NCBI GenBank assembly: GCA_030635995.1
Contig: DAOVXU010000122.1
Span: 1-5,514 of the forward strand
DNA length: 5,514 nt
Source: Arcobacter sp.
GTDB lineage: Bacteria; Campylobacterota; Campylobacteria; Campylobacterales; Arcobacteraceae
Reading direction: 5' to 3'
Both the position numbers and the translations under genes were made by a program. The notes under the pieces are model-generated. The model saw only the letters and a list, made by a program, of their open reading frames with translations. It ran no database searches and was not told the DNA's origin. Positions 1 through 5,514 of this stretch are shown piece after piece (the first letter of the stretch is position 1; each line of letters opens with the position of its first letter).

Positions 1-1259
1 CAGGGGTGGGTAAAACATCATTGGCAAACTCTATTGCTTCGGCACTTAAAAGACCATTAGTTAGAATTGCATTGGGTGGACTTGCAGATGTAAATGAGTT
101 AAGAGGACATAGACGAACTTATGTAGGAGCTATGCCAGGGCGACTCGTATCTGGAATGGTAACGGCTGGTAAAATGAATCCTGTAATTGTTCTTGATGAG
201 ATAGATAAAGTTGGACAAAATCATAGAGGTGATCCAACTGCTGTGATGCTTGAACTCCTTGACCCAGAACAAAATGATAAGTTTAGGGACTTGTATCTTA
301 ACTTTGATATTGATTTAAGTTCTGTAATATTTGTAGCAACGGCAAATAATGTGGGAAATATCCCATCACCACTTAGAGATAGGATGGAATTTATAGAGAT
401 AAGTTCATATACTCCAAGTGAAAAGTTTCATATTGCTAAAGATTATCTTATCCCTCAAGAGCTAAAAAAACACGCACTTTTAAAAAAAGAGATAGTATTA
501 AGTGATAGTACTATTAAGCTTATAATTGAAAAATTTACAAGAGAAGCAGGGGTAAGAAATCTTAGAAGGGTATTTAATAAATTATTTAGAAAAACAGTAA
601 AAAAACTTTTAAATGATAGTGAACTAAAAAAAGTATCTATAAATAGTAAAAATATTCAAGAGTATTTGGATAATCCTATTTTTGAAATTGACCCAGCTGA
701 TAAAAAAGATAGTGTTGGTGTGGTAAATGGACTTGCTTGGACAAGTGTTGGAGGGGATGTATTAAAAATAGAAGCTGTTAAATTTGATGGTAAAGGGATA
801 CTAAGCTTAACTGGAAATATGGGTGATGTTATGAAAGAAAGTGCAAGAATAGCACATAGTGTAGTTAAAAGTTTAATTGATTCTAAAAAATTAAAAAAAG
901 CAACATTTAAAGATAAAGATATCCATATGCATATACCTGAAGGTGCAACACCAAAAGATGGACCAAGTGCAGGTGGTGCTATGGCTCTTACTATTGCATC
1001 TATTTTAAGTGGTAAAAAAGTAAAAGCTGATATTTGTATGACAGGTGAACTTACACTTACAGGAAAGATTTTACCAATAGGTGGATTAAAAGAGAAGTTG
1101 ATAGCTGCTTCTAAAGCTAAGATGAAATTAGCATTGATCCCTAAGAAAAATTTTGAGAGAGATTTAAAAGATATACCAGACGAGGTTAAAGAAAGTTTAG
1201 AGATAGTTGCAGTTACTACAATTGATGAGATATTGAAGTTAGGGTTTAGTGAAGAGTAG
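1..1259 (+). CDS. lon: ATP-dependent protease Lon, C-terminal half (5' end outside window)
   Basis: Lon is a cytoplasmic homo-hexameric AAA+ protease (family S16) that unfolds and degrades damaged and regulatory proteins. The reading frame is open to the left edge: the codon at 3-5 is Gly and the GTG at 6 encodes the Val of the Walker A loop (GVGKTS), so it is not a start; the N-terminal substrate-binding domain lies upstream. Counting that Val as residue 1, the pore loop TYVGAMPGR is at 38-46, Walker B VLDEID at 62-67, sensor 1 near N114, the arginine finger in PLRDRM (R126), and the sensor-2 region GVRNLRR at 182-188. The protease domain follows from about 230, with catalytic Ser 321 in DGPSAGG (codon 966-968) and catalytic Lys 364 in GGLKEK (codon 1095-1097), the same 43-residue spacing as S679/K722 of E. 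coli Lon. About 417 residues after Walker A is normal. Nothing suggests damage. Confidence 0.97.
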   Translation, partial: GVGKTSLANSIASALKRPLVRIALGGLADVNELRGHRRTYVGAMPGRLVSGMVTAGKMNPVIVLDEIDKVGQNHRGDPTAVMLELLDPEQNDKFRDLYLNFDIDLSSVIFVATANNVGNIPSPLRDRMEFIEISSYTPSEKFHIAKDYLIPQELKKHALLKKEIVLSDSTIKLIIEKFTREAGVRNLRRVFNKLFRKTVKKLLNDSELKKVSINSKNIQEYLDNPIFEIDPADKKDSVGVVNGLAWTSVGGDVLKIEAVKFDGKGILSLTGNMGDVMKESARIAHSVVKSLIDSKKLKKATFKDKDIHMHIPEGATPKDGPSAGGAMALTIASILSGKKVKADICMTGELTLTGKILPIGGLKEKLIAASKAKMKLALIPKKNFERDLKDIPDEVKESLEIVAVTTIDEILKLGFSEE

Positions 1260-1290
1260 TGATTAGGTTTTAGGGGTTAGTGGTTTGGAG
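1256..1290 (+). repeat. Imperfect heptamer tandem repeat, consensus TTAGKGG
   Basis: Five consecutive 7-base units lie in exact register: GTAGTGA, TTAGGTT, TTAGGGG, TTAGTGG, TTTGGAG. The middle three share TTAG. The tract begins at the lon stop codon, fills the whole intergenic gap and runs into the first codons of the next gene. It is strikingly G-rich on the + strand compared with its AT-rich surroundings. Whether it is a decayed microsatellite, a short copy of a dispersed genomic repeat, or chance cannot be told from one copy. Confidence 0.55.
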
Positions 1291-1557
1291 AATGAAGAGA
1301 TAGAGAAGATTGTAGTCAAAAGTTTAAAGGGGCAACGAAAAACTAGTACTATTATTAATAATTTTTATTCTTTGATTACGATTGTGATTATGTCGATTGT
1401 TATTATTTGGTATGTAAATTATATATTACCTTTTCAAAAAGAAAATAAACAAAAACATTTAAAAAAAGAACAATATAAAGAGTATATTCAAATACAAAAA
1501 GAGAAAAGAGAGGCTCAGATTGAGTTATCTAAAAAATTACATAAAGAAAAGAAATAG
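1285..1557 (+). CDS. Small single-pass membrane protein with basic coiled-coil tail, function unknown
   Basis: I do not recognise a family. The 90-residue product has a charged N-terminal segment (1-26), one hydrophobic helix at about 28-50, and a highly charged tail (51-90) rich in Lys, Glu and Gln that should form a helix or coiled coil. By count the tail has 14 Lys/Arg against 7 Glu, so the positive-inside rule favours a cytoplasmic C-terminus. The start is TTG at 1285: an in-frame stop at 1264-1266 limits extension, the first in-frame ATG would cut into the membrane helix, and AGGGG at 1272-1276 sits 8 bases ahead as a plausible Shine-Dalgarno site, though it belongs to the heptamer repeat. 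The gene follows lon by 25 bases and ends in TAG directly against the ATG of the rhomboid gene, so the two are probably co-translated. The start is the least certain part. Confidence 0.7.
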   Translation: MENEEIEKIVVKSLKGQRKTSTIINNFYSLITIVIMSIVIIWYVNYILPFQKENKQKHLKKEQYKEYIQIQKEKREAQIELSKKLHKEKK

Positions 1558-2088
1558 ATGGAATCACATAAAAAACTTATAACCACTACAAATATTATTA
1601 TTTTTATTACAATCATAATGTATATAGTTCAAATAAATATACATAATGGTTCTTTATGGTTGGGTTTAAATATATTTTTTTTTAATAATAAACTTTATTA
1701 TCAACTCTTATCATCAATGTTTGCACATGGTGGTATTGAGCATATTTTGATGAATATGTTTGTACTTTGGCAATTTGGAAATATGATTGAGGAGTATATT
1801 GGAAAAATACGATTTCTTATTATATATATTATTGGTGGGGTTCTTACATCTATTGGAACTTTAGCTTATATGTATTATACTAATGATTGGGTAAATGTAG
1901 TAGGGGCTAGTGGTGCAATTAGTGTACTTCTTGGATTTTTTGCACTTAGAAGTCCAAGTCAGAGAAATGGGATGATTATATGGGTTTTACTAATATCTTT
2001 TCTACCCCTGCTTTTTGGATTTCCTATTGCTTGGTATTCCCATCTTATTGGTTTTGCCATTGGGTGGATTATGGGGTATATTTTATAA
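1558..2088 (+). CDS. Rhomboid family intramembrane serine protease
   Basis: This 176-residue protein is predicted to cleave transmembrane helices of other membrane proteins within the inner membrane (family S54). All active-site landmarks are visible: H57 and H62 with N66 in the HxxxxHxxxN motif of the second helix (oxyanion-hole side chains), the nucleophile S118 in GASGA, and the general base H162 in YSHLIGFAIGW of the last helix. Hydrophobic segments fall near 8-26, 55-75, 84-106, 112-130, 138-156 and 158-176, giving the minimal six-helix bacterial core without extra cytoplasmic domains. Its ATG touches the stop of the preceding small membrane protein gene with no spacer, and only a weak purine stretch precedes it, so translation is probably coupled. 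A run of nine T lies inside the gene at 1675-1683 (residues 40-42, FFF). The substrate is unknown; the neighbouring 90-residue protein is one candidate by position only. Confidence 0.95.
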   Translation: MESHKKLITTTNIIIFITIIMYIVQINIHNGSLWLGLNIFFFNNKLYYQLLSSMFAHGGIEHILMNMFVLWQFGNMIEEYIGKIRFLIIYIIGGVLTSIGTLAYMYYTNDWVNVVGASGAISVLLGFFALRSPSQRNGMIIWVLLISFLPLLFGFPIAWYSHLIGFAIGWIMGYIL

Positions 2089-2096
2089 TATATCTC

Positions 2097-2125
2097 TTTA
2101 CATTTGTAAAATATATAGGTATAAT
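2097..2125 (+). promoter_or_regulatory. Sigma-70 type promoter of the ATPase operon
   Basis: TTTACA at 2097-2102 (5 of 6 matches to TTGACA) and a perfect TATAAT at 2120-2125 are separated by an ideal 17 bases. Transcription should start near 2132, giving a leader of about 25 bases that carries the ribosome site AAAGG at 2145-2149. A strong -35 box is not typical in Campylobacterota, so this promoter may be comparatively strong and may need repression. It lies in the 68-base gap after the rhomboid gene, so the ATPase and the zinc-ribbon gene behind it can be transcribed separately from lon and rhomboid. Confidence 0.7.
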
Positions 2126-2141
2126 TATGTAATTTACAAAT
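2097..2141 (+). promoter_or_regulatory. Operator-like inverted repeats overlapping the ATPase promoter
   Basis: The half-site TTTACA occurs three times around the promoter. At 2097-2110 it forms a dyad, TTTACA-TT-TGTAAA, that covers the -35 box. The 9-base arm ATTTGTAAA at 2102-2110 is matched by its exact reverse complement TTTACAAAT at 2133-2141, so the two arms bracket the -10 box and the predicted start point. Such placement fits a repressor that binds both arms or loops them. No regulator gene is adjacent. In AT-rich DNA short dyads arise by chance, but three copies placed at -35 and +1 are suggestive. Confidence 0.45.
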
Positions 2142-2156
2142 ATGAAAGGTGATATT

Positions 2157-3377
2157 ATGTTTAAAAGATCTGTAGATGAAATTTTAAAAGAGGCACTTAA
2201 AATATCTCCATCAGTTTTAATATCAGGTGCAAGACAGGTTGGTAAATCAACGCTGTGTTTAGATCTTAAATCAGATTATAGAGTATTTGATAATTTAAAC
2301 GAAAGAGAATCTGCTTTTAATGACCCTTTAGGTTATATTGCATCATTGCCTAAACCAATTATTTTGGATGAGATTCAAAAAATACCTCAGCTAATGGAAG
2401 CTATTAAAATAGATATTGATAAAGATAGAATAAATGGAAATTTTTTACTTACAGGTTCTGCAAATATATTAGATATGAAAGCGTGTAAAGATACTTTATC
2501 AGGTAGAATTATAGAGATAAAAATGCATCCATTATCACAAAAAGAGATACGAAATAAATCAAAAGAAAATATTGTTGATATGCTATTTAAAGATGATATT
2601 TCTAAATTTAAGATAAATAATATATCTTCCAATGCTATTTTAGAATCAATTATTCAAGGTGGTTATCCAGAAATTCAAAAGATTTCAGCTATAAGAGGTA
2701 GGGGACTATGGTTTGATTCATATATCAGTACTTATGTGGAAAGAGATATAAGAGATGTTGGAGAATTAAGGGATATTAGTGCTTTTATAAGGTTTTTTAA
2801 TATAATAGCACCAAGAAGCTGTGGACTTATAAATAAATCAGATTTAGCAAATGATACAGCTATAAGTGAAGCTACTATAAATAATTACCTTTCTATGTTA
2901 GAGATGATTTATCAAATATCACTTCTTAAAGCATATAATTCAAATATATCAAAAAGATTTATAAAATCACAAAAACTTTTTATGAATGATAGTGGTATAT
3001 TGTGCCATCTTTTAGGTATTACTAATGCTAAGGAACTATTATCCTCAACTAAAAAAGGTGATATTTGTGAAACATTTATTTATAGTGAACTACTTAAACA
3101 TATAAGTTATAGTTTAACTTTACCTAAAATTTATCATTATCGTACAAATGATAAAAAAGAGATAGATTTTATTTTGGAAAAAGGTGATAAAATTATTGCT
3201 ATTGAAGTTAAATCCTCACAAAGTATCACTCTTAATACTTTTAAACATATTATAGATTTTCAGAATAAATCTTCAAGTGAAGTATTAGGTATAGTATTTT
3301 ATAATGGAAAAACAATATTACCATTTGGAGATGAAAATCATAAAAGATTTGCATTGCCTTTTAATATACTGTTTTAG
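2157..3377 (+). CDS. AAA_14/DUF4143 family ATPase with PD-(D/E)XK-like C-terminus
   Basis: A cytoplasmic P-loop ATPase of the widespread AAA_14 plus DUF4143 class, whose physiological role is not known. I start at ATG 2157 (406 residues) rather than ATG 2142 because AAAGG at 2145-2149 lies 7 bases before 2157, whereas 2142 would sit about 10 bases from the predicted transcript start with no ribosome site. Numbered from 2157: Walker A GARQVGKST at 24-32, Walker B IILDEIQ at 68-74, sensor-1-like LLTGSAN at 97-103, a possible arginine finger R117 in LSGR, then the DUF4143 hallmarks GGYPE (168-172) and YVERDIRDV (193-201). A helical, winged-helix-like part covers about 205-260. The tail carries E305, EIDF (335-338) and IEVKSS (349-354), the E-D-ExK pattern of the restriction-endonuclease fold typical of this family. 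It is followed 14 bases later by the zinc-ribbon gene. Such ATPases are patchily distributed, suggesting transfer, but base use here is like the neighbours. Confidence 0.9.
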   Translation: MFKRSVDEILKEALKISPSVLISGARQVGKSTLCLDLKSDYRVFDNLNERESAFNDPLGYIASLPKPIILDEIQKIPQLMEAIKIDIDKDRINGNFLLTGSANILDMKACKDTLSGRIIEIKMHPLSQKEIRNKSKENIVDMLFKDDISKFKINNISSNAILESIIQGGYPEIQKISAIRGRGLWFDSYISTYVERDIRDVGELRDISAFIRFFNIIAPRSCGLINKSDLANDTAISEATINNYLSMLEMIYQISLLKAYNSNISKRFIKSQKLFMNDSGILCHLLGITNAKELLSSTKKGDICETFIYSELLKHISYSLTLPKIYHYRTNDKKEIDFILEKGDKIIAIEVKSSQSITLNTFKHIIDFQNKSSSEVLGIVFYNGKTILPFGDENHKRFALPFNILF

Positions 3378-3391
3378 TAGAAAGGAATTTT

Positions 3392-3691
3392 ATGTATACC
3401 ATAGTTTCAATTTTAATACTCTTTTTAATATCTATTTTTGGAGTTCTATTATACTTTAAAAGTAAAAAAGATAGACAATCTACTCTTGACGATGGAACTT
3501 GTCCTAGATGTGGGGAAACATATAGAACATTTAAGGATGAGAATACAAATACAACTTTTAGAGTTGATGTTATAAAATCAAGAGTCTTAAAAAATCATGG
3601 TTGTAGTGGAATAACAGAGATAGAATACAGATGTAACTCTTGTGGTTTAAAAGAGGTGCATAATAGCGTAGGTCAAGGGTGTGGTTTATAA
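3392..3691 (+). CDS. Membrane-anchored zinc-ribbon protein, function unknown
   Basis: The 99-residue product starts with one hydrophobic helix (about 3-21) followed by a basic stop-transfer stretch (YFKSKKDR), which predicts an N-out, C-in anchor with the remainder in the cytoplasm. The soluble part contains two CxxC knuckles, C37-C40 (CPRC) and C81-C84 (CNSC), about 40 residues apart, as in a zinc ribbon. H69 and C71 (NHGCSG), H90 and C97 are further possible ligands, so a second metal site is conceivable. A strong Shine-Dalgarno AAAGGA at 3381-3386 precedes the ATG, just after the double TAG stop of the ATPase gene, so both are probably one transcript from the promoter at 2097-2125. I know no function for this architecture; a sensor or adaptor role for the ATPase would be guesswork. 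Confidence 0.8.
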   Translation: MYTIVSILILFLISIFGVLLYFKSKKDRQSTLDDGTCPRCGETYRTFKDENTNTTFRVDVIKSRVLKNHGCSGITEIEYRCNSCGLKEVHNSVGQGCGL

Positions 3692-3692
3692 G

Positions 3693-3706
3693 TTTTTTTT
3701 GATAAT
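3693..3706 (+). promoter_or_regulatory. Possible Campylobacter-type promoter of the GspL-M-N-like genes
   Basis: A run of eight T at 3693-3700 leads directly into GATAAT at 3701-3706, one mismatch from TATAAT. Vegetative promoters of Campylobacter and relatives typically have a T-rich stretch ahead of the -10 box in place of a conserved -35 box, and this matches. Transcription would start near 3713, about 29 bases before the ATG at 3742. It begins two bases after the stop of the zinc-ribbon gene, where no hairpin terminator is visible, so read-through into the secretion genes is also possible. Confidence 0.4.
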
Positions 3707-3741
3707 TCAGTCTTAATTGATTTTTGGCTATTATCTCATTT

Positions 3742-4647
3742 ATGACTAAAATAATATTCTTACAAAAAGAGATAACAAATAATCTCGAACTAACTTCAAA
3801 TGTTAATATTATATTATCTCCAGAGTTTTACTGGGTGAGGATATTTGATATACCTATTACCTCTAAAAAAGAGGCTCTTGGTGTTGTTCCAAATTTATTT
3901 GAAGATTTTTTTGATGTTGAGGGTTATAAATTTTATATTATAAAACTTGATGAGCACAGGTATCTCTCTTTTGCTTATCGTGAACAAGATATTTTAGATA
4001 GTTTACAAAATAATAATATTGATTATAAAAAAGTATCTAATATATATTTTTCTCAAAATGAATTTACAAAAAATCAATCATTTCAGATAGATGAAAATAA
4101 ATTTTTATATAAAGATGAAATTTTAGTAAAAATCCCAACCAATATGAAAGCTATGTTTGATACAGTTGAATTAGATATATCAAAAATAGAACTTTCAAAA
4201 GATAAAATATCTATAAATCAATCTTCAAAATATATAGATAGAACCTCCGCATATATTTTAAGTACTATTTTTATCTTATTTAGTTTGGTTGTTTTTTCTA
4301 AAACTTATAGTGTAAATCAACAAATAAATTTATATCCCATTAAAATAGAGAAGTTAAAAAAAGATTATAACCTTATGTCCTCAATGATACAAACTAAATC
4401 TGTACTTAAACAATTTGATAAAATATCTAAAAAACATAACAATAGTAGAGAAGTTTTAGCTTATATTATAAATTTTAAACAAAAAGTTTCAGGAACATTA
4501 AAAAATTTAGAATTTAAAAATGGTACGATCTATTGTACTTTTTTGGATACAAATTTTCAAAATATGAAAAAATATATTCAAAAAAAATATAAGATAACAG
4601 AATCAAATAGTAAAGATAAAGTAGTAAAAATAGGTATTAAAATATGA
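3742..4647 (+). CDS. GspL-like inner-membrane platform protein (divergent type II secretion component)
   Basis: GspL links the cytoplasmic secretion ATPase GspE to the inner-membrane platform and pairs with GspM. This 301-residue protein has the right layout: a cytoplasmic domain (1-165), one membrane helix (about 167-187), a periplasmic coiled coil (188-232) and a C-terminal alpha/beta part (about 235-301) that looks ferredoxin-like. The identification rests on architecture and on the GspM- and GspN-like genes that follow in canonical order; I see no diagnostic motif. Its cytoplasmic part is much shorter than the roughly 240 residues of Vibrio EpsL, so one subdomain may be missing. I chose ATG 3742; a TTG at 3724 would add six residues, and neither has a clear ribosome site. 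An in-frame TGA at 3718-3720 blocks further extension. Its stop overlaps the next start (ATGA). It could instead be a PilN-like pilus protein or a Campylobacter DNA-uptake (Cts-type) membrane protein. Confidence 0.6.
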   Translation: MTKIIFLQKEITNNLELTSNVNIILSPEFYWVRIFDIPITSKKEALGVVPNLFEDFFDVEGYKFYIIKLDEHRYLSFAYREQDILDSLQNNNIDYKKVSNIYFSQNEFTKNQSFQIDENKFLYKDEILVKIPTNMKAMFDTVELDISKIELSKDKISINQSSKYIDRTSAYILSTIFILFSLVVFSKTYSVNQQINLYPIKIEKLKKDYNLMSSMIQTKSVLKQFDKISKKHNNSREVLAYIINFKQKVSGTLKNLEFKNGTIYCTFLDTNFQNMKKYIQKKYKITESNSKDKVVKIGIKI

Positions 4648-5033
4648 AAAATATAAATCCACTATTTTTAACTATCGCTTGTGCTATTATTTTATCTATT
4701 GCTATTTTTAGTTTAGATAGTGCAAAAAAGAGTTTAAAAGTAGAAAAAAAAGAATTTGAAGAGTTTAAACAATTAGCGGTAAAATATAACACTTTACAAA
4801 AACATTGGGGTGATAAAAAACTAATAATTGAGAATATTCAAAAGATATTAAAATCATCTGGTATACGAAATGCAAATATAATAGAAAAAAATAAAACGGT
4901 AGTAGTACAAATTGTATCTATGAATATTACGCAAGTGGATAAATTTGTAAATAAACTTTTAAATGAAAGATTATCTATAAAAAAACTTGAGATTACTAAG
5001 AATAAAATAATTTTAGAAGTTGGTATTTTATGA
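4644..5033 (+). CDS. GspM-like inner-membrane platform protein
   Basis: The 129-residue product has a short cytoplasmic N-terminus, one membrane helix (about 7-25), a Lys/Glu-rich coiled coil (26-53) and a C-terminal domain (about 58-129) whose alternating helix and strand pattern suggests the ferredoxin-like fold of GspM and PilO. In type II secretion GspM pairs with GspL and helps link the ATPase to pseudopilus assembly. The start codon overlaps the stop of the GspL-like gene by four bases (ATGA), with TAGG at 4631-4634 as ribosome site, and its own stop overlaps the next start in the same way, so all three should be made in fixed proportion. Canonical GspM is somewhat longer (about 160 residues). 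The call depends on architecture and gene order; a PilO-like role in a type IV pilus or DNA-uptake machine is the main alternative. Confidence 0.55.
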   Translation: MKNINPLFLTIACAIILSIAIFSLDSAKKSLKVEKKEFEEFKQLAVKYNTLQKHWGDKKLIIENIQKILKSSGIRNANIIEKNKTVVVQIVSMNITQVDKFVNKLLNERLSIKKLEITKNKIILEVGIL

Positions 5034-5514
5034 TAAAACAAATTTTTAAATATATTTTATTATTAGGTGTTTTTTTAATAGCATTTATCGCTTTTGCCCC
5101 TAAAGAGAATCTATATTTTCTTTTATTAGATAGCTTGCAAAAAGAAAAAATTATAATCAACAGCAAAAAGATAGAGGATAGATATTTAGAATTTAATATT
5201 CAAAATAGTGATATCTCTTACCAAGGGATTGATGCTGTAAATATTGAAGAGTTAAAAATAAAAACTTGTTTAGCAAGTAGTAAAGTGATAATTTTTAATA
5301 TATCAATTGATGATTCTATGAAACAATTTTTGCCATCAAAAATAAAAACTATTAAAGCTTCACACTCTATATTAAATCCACTATTTATAGATATTAAAAT
5401 AAATTTAGTTCAAGCTAAAGTTTATGGGGTAGTAGATATTTTAGAACAAAAGGTTATCTTAAATCTTATCCCATCTAAACAGTTTTTAAAATCGTATAAA
5501 AAACTATTAAAACA
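5030..5514 (+). CDS. GspN-like periplasmic/inner-membrane protein, 3' end outside window
   Basis: An open frame begins with ATG at 5030, overlapping the preceding stop by four bases, and runs without interruption through 161 codons to the right edge. AGAAG at 5015-5019 is a plausible ribosome site 10 bases ahead. The visible part has an N-terminal hydrophobic segment (about 6-23, signal anchor, ending AFAPKEN), a short helix (26-38), and then alternating strands (41-145) with little helix, which suits the beta-rich periplasmic domain of GspN. GspN is an accessory inner-membrane component present in only some type II systems. The position directly after L- and M-like genes is the strongest support; sequence motifs are not diagnostic, and an unrelated beta-rich (for example AsmA-like) protein cannot be excluded. 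The C-terminus cannot be judged. Confidence 0.55.
   Translation, partial: MIKQIFKYILLLGVFLIAFIAFAPKENLYFLLLDSLQKEKIIINSKKIEDRYLEFNIQNSDISYQGIDAVNIEELKIKTCLASSKVIIFNISIDDSMKQFLPSKIKTIKASHSILNPLFIDIKINLVQAKVYGVVDILEQKVILNLIPSKQFLKSYKKLLK

Noticed and set aside
6..8. GTG as the start of a short Lon-like protein
   Set aside because: It falls in the middle of the Walker A loop and the frame is open to the window edge, so the gene is cut by the window rather than naturally short.
2142..2156. Upstream ATG giving a five-residue longer ATPase
   Set aside because: It would leave almost no leader after the predicted transcript start and has no ribosome site, while AAAGG is well placed for ATG 2157.
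2387..2632. 81-codon open frame on the minus strand
   Set aside because: It lies wholly inside the well-supported ATPase gene, has no ribosome site, and encodes a low-complexity Ile/Ser/Phe-rich product typical of the antisense of AT-rich coding DNA.
3692..3700. T-run after the zinc-ribbon gene as an intrinsic terminator
   Set aside because: No GC-rich hairpin precedes it; a T-rich promoter element is a better explanation.
3729..3734. TATTAT as a -10 box for the GspL-like gene
   Set aside because: The transcript would start at or within the ATG at 3742 and the corresponding -35 region matches poorly; GATAAT at 3701 is preferred.
3724..3741. TTG start for the GspL-like protein
   Set aside because: It has no ribosome site and uses a weaker codon; ATG 3742 leaves a more reasonable leader from the possible promoter. 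It is not fully excluded.
4838..5041. 67-codon open frame on the minus strand
   Set aside because: It is antisense to the GspM-like gene and its junction, has no supporting signals, and shows biased shadow composition.

Overview
This AT-rich window (by eye well under 35% G+C) reads entirely on the + strand and looks like a chromosomal piece from the Campylobacterota (Epsilonproteobacteria), perhaps a Sulfurimonas-, Sulfurovum- or Arcobacter-like organism. The clues are the Lys/Ile/Asn-rich proteins, the tight gene packing, a T-rich Campylobacter-style promoter and the character of the secretion genes. The genus is not resolved.

Layout. Positions 1-1259 hold the C-terminal half of the ATP-dependent protease Lon, cut by the window edge at its Walker A loop. 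A 35-base heptamer-repeat patch spans the Lon stop and runs into the next gene, a 90-residue single-pass membrane protein with a very basic tail (1285-1557, TTG start). It abuts, with no spacer, a compact rhomboid intramembrane serine protease (1558-2088). A well-formed sigma-70 promoter with operator-like inverted repeats (2097-2141) then opens a two-gene unit: an AAA_14/DUF4143 ATPase with a nuclease-fold-like tail (2157-3377) and a membrane-anchored zinc-ribbon protein (3392-3691).

From 3742 to the right edge three genes are joined by 4-base ATGA overlaps. Their order and architectures (cytoplasmic domain-TM-coiled coil-ferredoxin-like; short TM-coiled coil-ferredoxin-like; signal anchor plus beta-rich periplasmic domain) match GspL, GspM and GspN of the type II secretion inner-membrane platform. 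They are very divergent and the L-like protein is short. The third gene runs off the window.

The first block is about protein quality control and membrane proteolysis, the middle pair is an accessory-looking unit of unknown role, and the last block probably builds the inner-membrane part of a type II secretion or DNA-uptake pseudopilus machine. No RNA genes, CRISPR arrays, insertion sequences or clear hairpin terminators were seen, and no gene-free stretch exceeds 70 bases. The most notable points are the compact L-M-N module, the ATPase promoter/operator, and the rhomboid with its possible neighbour substrate.
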